Assembly: GCA_002320555.1 (NCBI GenBank)
Contig: DCJV01000045.1
Coordinates: 1-13,708, forward strand
Direction of reading: 5' to 3'
Origin: Ruminococcaceae bacterium UBA1691
Lineage (GTDB): Bacteria > Bacillota > Clostridia > Oscillospirales > Acutalibacteraceae
Length of the DNA: 13,708 nucleotides
The notes under the pieces were generated by a model. It had not been told where the DNA came from and did no database searches. It saw only the letters and a list, made by a program, of their open reading frames with translations. The translations under genes and the position numbers were made by a program. This document shows positions 1 to 7,390 of the stretch, piece by piece (the stretch's first letter is position 1; each line of letters opens with the position of its first letter).

Positions 1-22
1 GCATACCTTTGTCTACAGTCTG

Positions 23-42
23 AGCAGCCTCCTTAGGCTGCT
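23..42 (+). other. Perfect 8-bp hairpin upstream of ispD
   Basis: Arms AGCAGCCT (23-30) and AGGCTGCT (35-42) pair perfectly around a four-base loop, CCTT. No T-run follows on either strand, so a standard intrinsic terminator is not supported. It follows the word TTTGTCTACAGTCTGA at 8-23. It may be the end of an upstream gene's transcript or part of a dispersed intergenic element; the window starts too late to decide. Confidence 0.5.
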
Positions 43-82
43 AATCCTATGCGACTAAAATGAGTGGGGAGGAATGAAAAGT

Positions 83-829
83 ATGTGTTTCTTTTCACGC
101 CAGCGTATGCCGGAGGAAGCGCCGCCGCCTGCCTTTGTCAGTGCTATTATAGTAGCAGCAGGCCAGTCAACACGTATGGGCGGAGACACGAGCAAGCAGT
201 TTATTCTGATCGACGGCGTACCCGTCATTGTGCGCACCTTAAAAGCATTTGAAATAGCGGAGAGCATCCGCGAAGTAGTGATAGCTGCGCGGGAGGAGGA
301 TATTCCGCAGATGTACGCGCTGGTTCAAGACTATGAGATCACAAAGGTCAAGCAGATCGTAACCGGCGGCGAAACGCGTCAGGAGAGCGTTTTCCATGCA
401 ATTGCACAGACGGATGAACAGGCAGATTTCCTGGCTATTCACGACGGCGCGAGGCCTCTGGTCCGCCCACAGGAGATCGATCAGGTGGTAGAAGCTGCCG
501 TTGAACACGGTGCAGCGGCTCTGGGCGTCCCGGTAAAAGATACGATCAAACGGATCGATGAAAACGGAAAAATTTTGGAAACGCCGGAACGCAGCGCCCT
601 CTGGGCTGTGCAAACGCCACAGGTCTTTTCCCGCACGCTGTATCTGCGTGCGGTAGAGCAGGCAGGGGAAACGGCCGCCAACCTGACGGACGATTGCCAG
701 CTGATCGAGCGGACGGGCGCCCCCGTCTATCTGGTGCAGGGAGCCTATTCCAACCTGAAGATTACGACGCCGGAGGATGTGTACGCGGCGGAAGGTATTT
801 TAAAATCTACTGAGGACTTTTATGCATAA
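83..829 (+). CDS. ispD: 2-C-methyl-D-erythritol 4-phosphate cytidylyltransferase
   Basis: IspD joins CTP and MEP to give CDP-ME, the third step of the cytosolic MEP route to isoprenoids. The 248-residue product starts its nucleotidyltransferase fold with AIIVAAGQSTRMGGD (from about residue 21), including the expected Arg and Lys (about R31 and K38) of the CTP-binding loop. DGARP lies at about 121-125, VPVKDTIKR at about 149-157, and YSNLKITTPED near the end supplies the substrate-binding Lys (about 226). The start at 83 is chosen because GGGGAGGA (66-73) lies nine bases before it. An in-frame ATG at 74 sits directly on that ribosome binding site, and one at 107 has no site of its own. About 20 residues precede the usual family start. 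ispF follows after 53 bases and acts two steps later, so the two are probably co-transcribed. Confidence 0.95.
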   Translation: MCFFSRQRMPEEAPPPAFVSAIIVAAGQSTRMGGDTSKQFILIDGVPVIVRTLKAFEIAESIREVVIAAREEDIPQMYALVQDYEITKVKQIVTGGETRQESVFHAIAQTDEQADFLAIHDGARPLVRPQEIDQVVEAAVEHGAAALGVPVKDTIKRIDENGKILETPERSALWAVQTPQVFSRTLYLRAVEQAGETAANLTDDCQLIERTGAPVYLVQGAYSNLKITTPEDVYAAEGILKSTEDFYA

Positions 830-882
830 AGGGATTACCTTTTCAAAAAGAGGGATTTTTTTCAGAAAGGAAGCTGAAATGG

Positions 883-1356
883 ATGAGAATCGGACATGGA
901 TATGACGTACACCGTCTTGTAGAGGGTAGAGAGCTGATAATCGGTGGTGTGCACATCCCGCACGAAACAGGGCTTTTGGGACATTCGGATGCCGATGTGC
1001 TACTGCACGCTATCTCTGACGCGCTGCTTGGTGCGGCGGCTTTAGGGGACATTGGCGCGCTTTTTCCGGACACGGATCCGCAATATGAAGGGGCCGACAG
1101 CTTAAAGCTTTTATCACGCGTCGCGCAGGCGCTTGCGCAGGCGCATTACAGAATCGTGAATATCGATGCAACCGTTCTCGCGCAGGCGCCGAAATTAAAG
1201 CCATTCATTCCGGACATGCGGCAAAAAATCGCGGAAGCCTGCGGTATGGAGGTCACTATGGTCAGCGTGAAGGCAACCACCGAGGAAGGCCTCGGTTTCA
1301 CCGGATGTAAGGAGGGCATTGCGGCCCACGCTGTCTGCCTGATTGAAGAGCAGTAA
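883..1356 (+). CDS. ispF: 2-C-methyl-D-erythritol 2,4-cyclodiphosphate synthase
   Basis: IspF cyclises CDP-ME 2-phosphate to MEcPP with loss of CMP, in the MEP isoprenoid pathway. The 157-residue length is typical. The metal ligands D8 and H10 are in GHGYDVHRL, and H42 follows the HSDADVLLH segment (34-42). FPDTD (61-65) and the late TTEEGLGFTGCKEGIAAHAV block (CDP and metal contacts) are intact. It starts at an ATG with an AGAAAGGA-type site about 11 bases upstream; the ATG four bases earlier is out of frame. It shares the isoprenoid role of ispD just upstream. The decamer GCGCAGGCGC occurs three times inside the gene, coding for Ala-Gln-rich stretches. Confidence 0.97.
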   Translation: MRIGHGYDVHRLVEGRELIIGGVHIPHETGLLGHSDADVLLHAISDALLGAAALGDIGALFPDTDPQYEGADSLKLLSRVAQALAQAHYRIVNIDATVLAQAPKLKPFIPDMRQKIAEACGMEVTMVSVKATTEEGLGFTGCKEGIAAHAVCLIEEQ

Positions 1357-1381
1357 GGCACGATTTTCAAAGGACACGAAG

Positions 1382-1420
1382 CAGTCATTTCGCATAGGAT
1401 GGTACGAAACGAGGTGACTG
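1382..1420 (+). promoter_or_regulatory. Hairpin around the DUF3343 gene's ribosome binding site
   Basis: CAGTCA-TTTCG (1382-1392) can pair with CGAAA (1405-1409) and TGACTG (1415-1420). This gives an 11-bp interrupted stem with a 12-base loop. The unpaired bulge CGAGG at 1410-1414 contains most of the ribosome binding site GAGGTGA (1411-1417), and the start codon is at 1424. Such a fold could modulate initiation, but it has been read by eye only and may be chance. Confidence 0.35.
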
Positions 1421-1423
1421 TAT

Positions 1424-1657
1424 ATGGGACAGCCAAATTTTCTAGTCTGTTCAATCACACACGCGGAAAAAGGGGTCCGTCTCTTAAATGAAAACGGATT
1501 CCACGCATATTATAAAAGAACGCCCGATCCAAATTCTGAGGATGGGTGCTGTTATACAATTTACCTGACCAAAGGAGACGCGTCTGATGCCCTTGCGATT
1601 CTTCGGGAAGGCCATGTCAGATTGACCGAGAACCTGGGAGGCGGCCAGAAGTCATGA
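1424..1657 (+). CDS. DUF3343 family protein (putative Se/S carrier-like)
   Basis: This 77-residue protein resembles the DUF3343 family, described as putative selenium/sulfur carrier-like proteins; the biochemical role is not established. Visible features are the N-terminal LVCSITHAEKGVRLLNENGF, typical of a small alpha/beta fold that aligns with an aminotransferase partner, and a Cys pair at 42-43 in a DGCCYTIYL segment, with another Cys at 9. It starts at ATG with GAGGTGA six bases upstream. Its stop overlaps the start of the cysteine desulfurase gene (ATGA), so translation of the two is probably coupled. A role as acceptor of persulfide (or selenium) from that enzyme is inferred from the neighbour and the family name; the Cys pair is the natural candidate site. 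Confidence 0.8.
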   Translation: MGQPNFLVCSITHAEKGVRLLNENGFHAYYKRTPDPNSEDGCCYTIYLTKGDASDALAILREGHVRLTENLGGGQKS

Positions 1658-2808
1658 TTTATTTTGACAATGCCGCAACGACCTACCCAAAGCCACGGAT
1701 CGTGCGGGAGGCAATGGCCAGAGCACTCGTGGAATATGGCGCGAATCCCGGGCGCTCCGGGCATACAATGTCGTTGCGTACTGCAGACCGCATTTACCGG
1801 TGCCGGGAGCAGGCCGCAGCACTGTTTGGCCTGCAGGAGCCTGAGAATGTGGTTTTCACGTTCAATTGCACACATGCGATCAATACGGTTCTGCATGGTA
1901 TTCTGAGGCGTGGAGATCATGTCGTAACCTCCGATCTGGAGCACAATGCAGTAATGCGTCCTCTTTACAAGCTTGCCGGGGACGGTGTAATTTCCTATAG
2001 CACGGCGCATGTATGTGAGGGTGATTTTGAGAAGACACTGGCTAATTTTCGAGAGCAGATTAAGCCGAATACTCGCATGATCATCTGCATGCATGCGTCC
2101 AATGTATTTGGAACCGTTCTGCCGATTGAAGATATCGCCAGGCTTGCGCATGAGCGCGGCCTGCTTTTTGTAGTGGATGCGGCACAGAGCGCAGGGGGGC
2201 TCCCGATCGATATGGGAAAAACAGGGATCGACTTTCTCTGCCTACCTGGTCATAAAGGGCTCTATGGTCCTATGGGGACGGGCTTGCTGCTGTGTGCGGA
2301 TGGAGAAGCAGTCCGTCCGCTGATGGAAGGCGGAACCGGCAGCCTTTCCGCACATCTTTATCAGCCGTCTATTCTGCCGGATAAGCTGGAAAGCGGGACG
2401 GGAAATACCCCCGGCATTCTGGCCCTGTCTGCCGGACTTGATTTTGTCAAAACGGTCGGAATCGGCAGCATTGCGGAGCACGAGCTTTCTCTCATGCAAA
2501 CGCTTTATGATGCCCTGGATGCGACGGAGAACGTACGCCTTTATACGCAAAGGCCGGAGCAGGGGAAGCATGTTCCGCTGCTTTCTTTCAATATGGCGGA
2601 CCTGCACAGCGAGGAAACTGCCGCCCGATTGAATCAGGATGGAATTGCCGTACGCGCCGGTCTGCATTGTGCTCCATGTGCACACAAGGCCTATGGGACC
2701 TCTGAAACGGGAACCGTGCGTATCGCGCCGTCTTATTTTACCAGCAAAAAAGATCTGTATGAACTGATAAAATCTGTCCGAAAAATTGCAAAAGGACCGA
2801 AAACGTGA
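1654..2808 (+). CDS. Cysteine desulfurase family protein (class V aminotransferase)
   Basis: A 384-residue PLP enzyme of the NifS/SufS/CsdB superfamily, which removes sulfur from cysteine as an enzyme persulfide, or selenium from selenocysteine. The start MIYFDNAATTYPKP is the usual one for the family. D175 in VVDAAQSAGG should contact the PLP ring nitrogen, K201 in PGHKGLYGPMGTG is the predicted Schiff-base lysine, and C339 in RAGLHCAPCAHK matches the catalytic Cys of SufS-type enzymes. A second Cys is at 342. It most resembles the clostridial 'cysteine desulfurase family protein' group that travels with DUF3343, rather than a sufBCD-linked SufS; no sufU or sufBCD gene is nearby. The exact substrate cannot be read from the sequence. 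It overlaps the DUF3343 gene by four bases and is followed by a terminator-like hairpin. Confidence 0.9.
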   Translation: MIYFDNAATTYPKPRIVREAMARALVEYGANPGRSGHTMSLRTADRIYRCREQAAALFGLQEPENVVFTFNCTHAINTVLHGILRRGDHVVTSDLEHNAVMRPLYKLAGDGVISYSTAHVCEGDFEKTLANFREQIKPNTRMIICMHASNVFGTVLPIEDIARLAHERGLLFVVDAAQSAGGLPIDMGKTGIDFLCLPGHKGLYGPMGTGLLLCADGEAVRPLMEGGTGSLSAHLYQPSILPDKLESGTGNTPGILALSAGLDFVKTVGIGSIAEHELSLMQTLYDALDATENVRLYTQRPEQGKHVPLLSFNMADLHSEETAARLNQDGIAVRAGLHCAPCAHKAYGTSETGTVRIAPSYFTSKKDLYELIKSVRKIAKGPKT

Positions 2809-2850
2809 TATGATAAAAAAGAATAGATTCATGCGGCCATGATGAATCGG

Positions 2851-2891
2851 CAGCGGCGGGGAATTTCCATGCCGCCGCTGTATTTATTTTG
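2851..2891 (+). terminator. Probable intrinsic terminator after the desulfurase gene
   Basis: CAGCGGCGG (2851-2859) pairs with CCGCCGCTG (2872-2880), a perfect 9-bp GC-rich stem. A further GGA/TCC may pair inside the 12-base loop. The T-rich tail TATTTATTTT follows. The tail is interrupted, so efficiency is uncertain. A weaker hairpin, GATTCAT/ATGAATC, lies just upstream at 2826-2848. Confidence 0.75.
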
Positions 2892-2900
2892 CACTTGCTT

Positions 2901-2931
2901 TTGATCACGTAGAAAAAAGACGTTTTATTTT
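2901..2931 (+). promoter_or_regulatory. Weak candidate promoter for cdaA-cdaR
   Basis: TTGATC (2901-2906) and TTATTT (2925-2930) are 18 bases apart in the A+T-rich stretch between the terminator-like hairpin and cdaA. A promoter is expected here because transcription probably stops just upstream. Neither hexamer is a strong sigma-A match, so this is a tentative placement. Confidence 0.3.
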
Positions 2932-2965
2932 GGTGCACAGGGCACGGAAGGGCGCGGTTTATGCT

Positions 2966-3892
2966 ATGGAGATAGAACAAATCAAAACCTTTTTCACACA
3001 GCTTTGGAGCGTAATTTCAACATTTTGGAACTCCGGGTTTTTAAAGCTGTGTTCCAATGTCCTAGATATTGTTCTTGTGGCTTTTATCGTTTATCACGCC
3101 ATTAAGCTCATCCGGGAAACCCGCGCGATTCAGTTGCTTAAGGGCATCCTTCTTCTGGCAGTTTTGTACGTGGTTGTTAATCTATTGAAGATGGAAGCCA
3201 TGATGTTCGTCCTGCAAAAAGTATTTGAATTTTCCGTGATCGGTCTTCTGATTTTGTTTCAGCCAGAATTGCGTCATGCGCTGGAGAGTATGGGACGCAG
3301 CAAATTCGGCGTTTTCAATCCGTTTTCTGGAAAGGGCGGCCAGGAGCTCAGGCGCCGCGAGCTGATTCAGTCAGGCATTGATGGCGTTTGCCGCGCATGC
3401 TCCGACATGAGCGATAAAAGAATCGGCGCACTGATCATCTTTGAACGCGTTACCATGCTCGGTGAAATCGCAAAAACCGGCACAACAGTGGATGCCCTTG
3501 TCTCTCCGGAGCTGATCGGGAATATCTTTTATCCCAAGGCGCCGCTGCACGACGGAGCCGCCATTATCCGCGACGGACGCGTCTGCGCCGCCGGCTGCAT
3601 CCTCCCGCTCACGCAGAATAACGCTGTGAGCAGCGAGCTTGGCACCCGACATCGCGCGGCGCTTGGCATGAGCGAGCAGAGCGATGCAATCATTGTGGTC
3701 GTCTCAGAGGAGAGGGGATCGATTTCGATTGCCCATGACGGCGTTCTGCTGCAGGATATTTCCGATGGCGACCTGCGCGAAAAGCTGCAGAAATATCTGA
3801 TCATACAGCCGGAGCAGCCAGGTGAAATCAGCCGGACTTTCAAGCGCATTGCCGGGAGGATCAAGCATGAAAAAGATCATAAAGAAAAATAG
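2966..3892 (+). CDS. cdaA: Diadenylate cyclase CdaA (c-di-AMP synthase)
   Basis: CdaA makes cyclic di-AMP from two ATP at the inner face of the membrane; c-di-AMP controls potassium and osmolyte uptake and is linked to cell-wall homeostasis in Firmicutes. The 308-residue protein has three predicted membrane helices (about 31-49, 56-74, 84-98) and then a DAC domain. The signature DGA is at 196-198 in LHDGAAIIRDG, and the second catalytic motif GTRHR is at 226-230. The ATG at 2966 is chosen because the following sequence matches the usual CdaA N-terminus. In-frame TTG and GTG codons at 2930 and 2933 have no ribosome binding site. GGAAGGG ends 13 bases before 2966, longer than ideal, and an out-of-frame ATG lies at 2961. 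The gene overlaps cdaR by 26 bases. Confidence 0.95.
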   Translation: MEIEQIKTFFTQLWSVISTFWNSGFLKLCSNVLDIVLVAFIVYHAIKLIRETRAIQLLKGILLLAVLYVVVNLLKMEAMMFVLQKVFEFSVIGLLILFQPELRHALESMGRSKFGVFNPFSGKGGQELRRRELIQSGIDGVCRACSDMSDKRIGALIIFERVTMLGEIAKTGTTVDALVSPELIGNIFYPKAPLHDGAAIIRDGRVCAAGCILPLTQNNAVSSELGTRHRAALGMSEQSDAIIVVVSEERGSISIAHDGVLLQDISDGDLREKLQKYLIIQPEQPGEISRTFKRIAGRIKHEKDHKEK

Positions 3893-5168
3893 ACAAAAAA
3901 TCGATTTCCGTGAGCTTTTCAGCAACAATCGTTTTGTGCTTCTGTTTTCGATTGTATTGGCGTTTGTCATCTGGGTTGCCATTTCAATGACGGCAAGCCC
4001 AGAAGAGTCTTATACGGTTGAAAACGTACCAGTGGATTTCAGCCTGAAGGGGAGCCTCCCGGAGCAATTAGGCCTACAGGCTTTTGGTAATACGGATTTT
4101 AAAGTAGATGTGGTCGTATATGGGAAACGATATATCGTTTCCAGCCTAAAGCCGGAGGACATCAAAGTGACGCCGGACTTGAGCTATGTCAGTTCCTCCG
4201 GGAAAAATGATGTGACGCTGGTAGCCAAGCCGGCAAGTGATGACGCTGATTTTACGATCAACTCCCTGTCCCAAACAAAGGTACAGGTTTATTTTGATAC
4301 CTATAAAGAGGTTTCTTATCCGCTTGAACCGGATATTGTCGCAGAGAAAGTCATTCCAGACAAGGGATATATTCAGGAATCCATCTATCCTTCCATTAGC
4401 AATGTAACGGTCTCCGGGCCGACGACAGAGGTCAATAAGGTCAGCAAGGTAGTAGCGCGTGTTTCTCTCTCCGAGCCGCTGACTACGACGACAACGCTGG
4501 AAGCACAAATCACCCCAATCAGCGAATACGGCGGCGTGCCGCAATATCTGGACATCAATCATGGGCAGACAAAGGTTACGCTGACCATCAAAGTGTTAAA
4601 ACTAAAGGAGCTCCCGGTTACGGTATCCTATATCAATGAGCCGCTTGCCTATGTCAGCCATCCTTTGCCCGTTACGATCACGCCTTCCCGTGTTACCGTG
4701 GCGGCCGAAGAGGCGGATATCGATGCCATGGAGTCCTTCTCCGTTGGTACAATCGATTTCAATGAGCTTGGCATGATTCGTCACACCTTTTCCTTCCCCG
4801 CCTCCGCCATCAAGGAGGTGACTGTGGTAGACGACAATGTTAAAAACTTTACAGTAGTAATCGACGCACGGGATAAGACGTCGCAAACCTATACAGTCTC
4901 CAAGAACAATATCACGATGCTGAATGTGCCCGATGAATTTGAAGTAACTGCACTTGAGGACATTTCAAACGTTACGATTATCGGCCCAAAGAGCTCTATC
5001 GACGCTTTGAATGCAGACGGGATTTATGCCGAGGTTGATTTGAGCACCATTTCCATCGCACCAGGTCGCCAGGAGGTAACCGCCAGGGTTTTTGTCAGAA
5101 GTTTCAATGATTGTTGGGCGTATAAAACCTATAAAGTGCCGATCCAGATCACAGCAAAACCAAAATGA
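3867..5168 (+). CDS. cdaR: YbbR-domain protein, CdaA regulator CdaR
   Basis: A 433-residue membrane-anchored protein of the YbbR family. In other Firmicutes CdaR binds CdaA and modulates c-di-AMP synthesis. A basic cytoplasmic N-terminus (MKKIIKKNRQK) is followed by one membrane helix at about 22-41. The rest is predicted to lie outside the membrane and reads as about four beta-rich YbbR-like repeats of 85-100 residues; each carries the recurrent pattern of a preceding strand, an SNVTVSGP- or ISNVTIIGP-like core and a closing VDLS-like segment. The start is fixed by GGGAGGA six bases upstream, inside the end of cdaA, which implies translational coupling. The gene holds a perfect 20-bp palindrome at 4123-4142. 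glmM, often the next gene in other genomes, is not here. Confidence 0.93.
   Translation: MKKIIKKNRQKIDFRELFSNNRFVLLFSIVLAFVIWVAISMTASPEESYTVENVPVDFSLKGSLPEQLGLQAFGNTDFKVDVVVYGKRYIVSSLKPEDIKVTPDLSYVSSSGKNDVTLVAKPASDDADFTINSLSQTKVQVYFDTYKEVSYPLEPDIVAEKVIPDKGYIQESIYPSISNVTVSGPTTEVNKVSKVVARVSLSEPLTTTTTLEAQITPISEYGGVPQYLDINHGQTKVTLTIKVLKLKELPVTVSYINEPLAYVSHPLPVTITPSRVTVAAEEADIDAMESFSVGTIDFNELGMIRHTFSFPASAIKEVTVVDDNVKNFTVVIDARDKTSQTYTVSKNNITMLNVPDEFEVTALEDISNVTIIGPKSSIDALNADGIYAEVDLSTISIAPGRQEVTARVFVRSFNDCWAYKTYKVPIQITAKPK
4123..4142. repeat. Perfect 20-bp palindrome inside cdaR
   Basis: GGAAACGATA is followed directly by its reverse complement TATCGTTTCC. All ten base pairs match, and the match fails one base further out. 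It lies in the cdaR coding frame (about residues 86-92) and has no T-run after it. It has the shape of a two-fold symmetric protein-binding site, but chance is possible. Confidence 0.6.
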
Positions 5169-5206
5169 TATCAGCGATTGTATCGAAAGGAGCGTGAGCG
5201 GCGGTC

Positions 5207-6619
5207 GTGAAAAAGCACTTACTTTCCTGCATTGCATTGGCGCTTAGTCTTGTTTTTCTGTTCAGTGGCTGCTCGCTGCGTTTTACAGCTCTGCCGAACC
5301 TGCTGCGTCCCCCAAAACTAGCAGGAGATTATGAAGGGCTTCAGGAGGCCTTTGAAGATTCTGTCGGGAAAAATTTTTCATTAAAAACGCCTATTTCTGG
5401 GGATTATCGTTCTGCGTTCGTCATGTATGATGTGGACAATGACGGGGAAGACGAGGCATTTGTTTTTTACACACAAAATAAGGATCAGTCCACGGTCCGC
5501 CTGCATTTTATGGACAGTGAAAACGGAAGATGGACTTTTCACTACGATTTTCCCGGTGCAGGAAGCGACGTTTATTCTGTGTTTTTTGCCGATATGAATG
5601 ACGATGGCTTTTCCGAGCTCATCGTTGAATGGAACCTGTTTGACAGCAAGGAAAGCAAAGTGCTGACCGTTTATCATTACGATCGTACCGAAAATACGCC
5701 TTCCATCAGCACGCTGGCGCGGGAGGCCTGTACCGCCATGCTACCCATCGATATGGATAATGATGGTTGTAAAGAGATCTTTCTGATCGCCCCGGAAGCG
5801 ACAGGTACGGTGCGCAGAACAGTTGGAAAATTGCTGAAGATGACAAACGAGTCCATTTCGGTTGTCAGTAAGGTGACGCTCGACCCCAAAGCGATCAATT
5901 ACGTATCTTTAAAAAGCGAAAATCTAGGGATTCAATATCCCGTCAAGATTTATATAGACGCGAATGTCAGTGCGACCTCTATGATCACGGAGATTGTCTA
6001 TTGGGACAACAGTGCAAAAAAATTGATTGCTCCTCTCTTCGATGAGAAAAAAGGAGTCAATCTCGTAACACGGCGTAATGAACCGATTGCCTCGCGCGAT
6101 ATCAACAATGATGCCATCATTGAAATCCCTATTCAAACTGTGCTTCCGGACAGCGGGTATGCCAGCACAGATATCCCTCCTCAGGACAGCGATGGGGCCG
6201 GCCAGGCGGACGTCAATGCTGCACAGAAGCTTTATCTGACAAAGTGGGTACAATTTCAGGGCAATGGTTCGCAGAAGATGAAAGTCGTCTCCTATAGTTC
6301 CATCAATTATTCCGATGGATATATGTTTTTGTATCCCGACGATTGGATTGTCGACGAAGAAAACCCAAAGGTCACAATCATCAGCAACCAGAAGGAGAGG
6401 CGCTGGACCTTTTTTGCCAGAGAAAACGGGAAAACGGGGGAGGCATTGTTTAATATTTTAACAATTCCGACTGACCAGTGGGCTAAAAATCCCAATGCAG
6501 ATTATACACTGCTCAAAGAAAACGGCAGTGTTGTATATGTTGGTCGTTTATCGAGTGCTGCTTCGCAATACGGCATTGATTTTGACCAGTTAAAATCAAG
6601 CATCTCTGTGATTGAGTAG
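5207..6619 (+). CDS. Lipoprotein with FG-GAP/VCBS-like repeats
   Basis: I do not recognise a named gene. The 470-residue product begins with a lipoprotein signal: basic KKH, a hydrophobic stretch, then the lipobox LFSGC with Cys 22 as the lipidation site. It should therefore be anchored on the outer face of the membrane. Acidic DxDxDG motifs of the FG-GAP/VCBS calcium-loop type occur at DVDNDG (75-80), DMNDDG (129-134) and DMDNDG (182-187), with a degenerate DINNDA at 298-303, suggesting a partial beta-propeller. From about residue 360 a separate C-terminal domain with YSDGYMFLYPDDW looks PsbP/Mog1-like. The start is GTG; AAGGAG lies 14 bases upstream, longer than usual, and no better in-frame start is visible. 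The response regulator gene follows after 24 bases, so a role in sensing is inferred. Confidence 0.85.
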   Translation: MKKHLLSCIALALSLVFLFSGCSLRFTALPNLLRPPKLAGDYEGLQEAFEDSVGKNFSLKTPISGDYRSAFVMYDVDNDGEDEAFVFYTQNKDQSTVRLHFMDSENGRWTFHYDFPGAGSDVYSVFFADMNDDGFSELIVEWNLFDSKESKVLTVYHYDRTENTPSISTLAREACTAMLPIDMDNDGCKEIFLIAPEATGTVRRTVGKLLKMTNESISVVSKVTLDPKAINYVSLKSENLGIQYPVKIYIDANVSATSMITEIVYWDNSAKKLIAPLFDEKKGVNLVTRRNEPIASRDINNDAIIEIPIQTVLPDSGYASTDIPPQDSDGAGQADVNAAQKLYLTKWVQFQGNGSQKMKVVSYSSINYSDGYMFLYPDDWIVDEENPKVTIISNQKERRWTFFARENGKTGEALFNILTIPTDQWAKNPNADYTLLKENGSVVYVGRLSSAASQYGIDFDQLKSSISVIE

Positions 6620-6643
6620 AAAGCGCAAGGAGGAGACGGTGGA

Positions 6644-7348
6644 ATGAAAACAGTTCTTGTCGCGGAAGACGAAGTTTCCATCCGGGACTTTATCGTGATT
6701 AATCTGCAGCGCAGCGGATATGAAGTATTAGAGGCGGGGGATGGCTTGGAAGCCCTGCATATTTATGACGAAAGAAACGGCGATATCGATGTGGCGCTGC
6801 TGGATATTATGATGCCACAGATGGACGGCCTTGAGCTTTGCAAGCAGCTGCGCGCGCGCAGTCCGCTCTTGGGTATCATTATGCTGACGGCCCGCACACA
6901 AGAAATGGATAAGGTGACCGGCCTTTTGGTGGGCGCCGATGATTATGTGACCAAGCCGTTTTCCCCTTCGGAATTGATGGCACGCGTCGATGCGATTTAC
7001 CGCCGTGTCGAGATGAGCAAAGCATCTTCCGATCCAAAAGCACAGGACGACACGATCACATTGGGAGAATTCGTATTAAATCCGCGCAATCGAACGCTGA
7101 CAAAAAGAGGGAACTTTATCGATCTGACGCAGGTGGAATTCCAGATCATAGAGTGTTTCTTTCAAAATCCCGGCGCAGCGCTGGACAGGACGGATATCTT
7201 GAACCGTGTTTGGGGCAGTTCCTATTTTGGCGAAGAAAAAATCGTAGACGTCAATATCCGCCGTCTTCGTATGAAAATCGAGGACGAGCCATCCAATCCT
7301 AAGCACCTTGTGACGATTTGGGGGCTCGGTTATAAGTGGGTCGTCTAA
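6644..7348 (+). CDS. OmpR/PhoB-type response regulator
   Basis: A 234-residue DNA-binding response regulator. The receiver domain (about 1-120) has the acidic pair E8/D9, the phospho-acceptor D54 in ALLDIMMPQMDG, T82 in IIMLTART and K104 in YVTKPFSPSE. The C-terminal winged-helix domain (about 137-234) has the family pattern LTQVEFQIIECF, then a recognition region VDVNIRRLRMKIED and the closing GLGYKWVV. AAGGAGGAG lies eight bases before the ATG. It sits between a lipoprotein gene and a histidine kinase gene and should be phosphorylated by that kinase. It resembles PhoP/ResD/WalR-class regulators, but its targets cannot be read here; autoregulation of this unit is common in the class and untested. 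Confidence 0.95.
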   Translation: MKTVLVAEDEVSIRDFIVINLQRSGYEVLEAGDGLEALHIYDERNGDIDVALLDIMMPQMDGLELCKQLRARSPLLGIIMLTARTQEMDKVTGLLVGADDYVTKPFSPSELMARVDAIYRRVEMSKASSDPKAQDDTITLGEFVLNPRNRTLTKRGNFIDLTQVEFQIIECFFQNPGAALDRTDILNRVWGSSYFGEEKIVDVNIRRLRMKIEDEPSNPKHLVTIWGLGYKWVV

Positions 7349-7390
7349 AGGCAGTGTCAAGTCAATATGAGGAAAAGGAGATGAGGAAAG

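Noticed and set aside
2070..2097. ATGATCAT and GCATGCATGC palindromes in the desulfurase gene
   Set aside because: They are short, common words in coding sequence with no supporting context.
2930..2965. Longer cdaA start at TTG 2930 or GTG 2933
   Set aside because: No ribosome binding site precedes them, and the added residues do not resemble the CdaA N-terminus.
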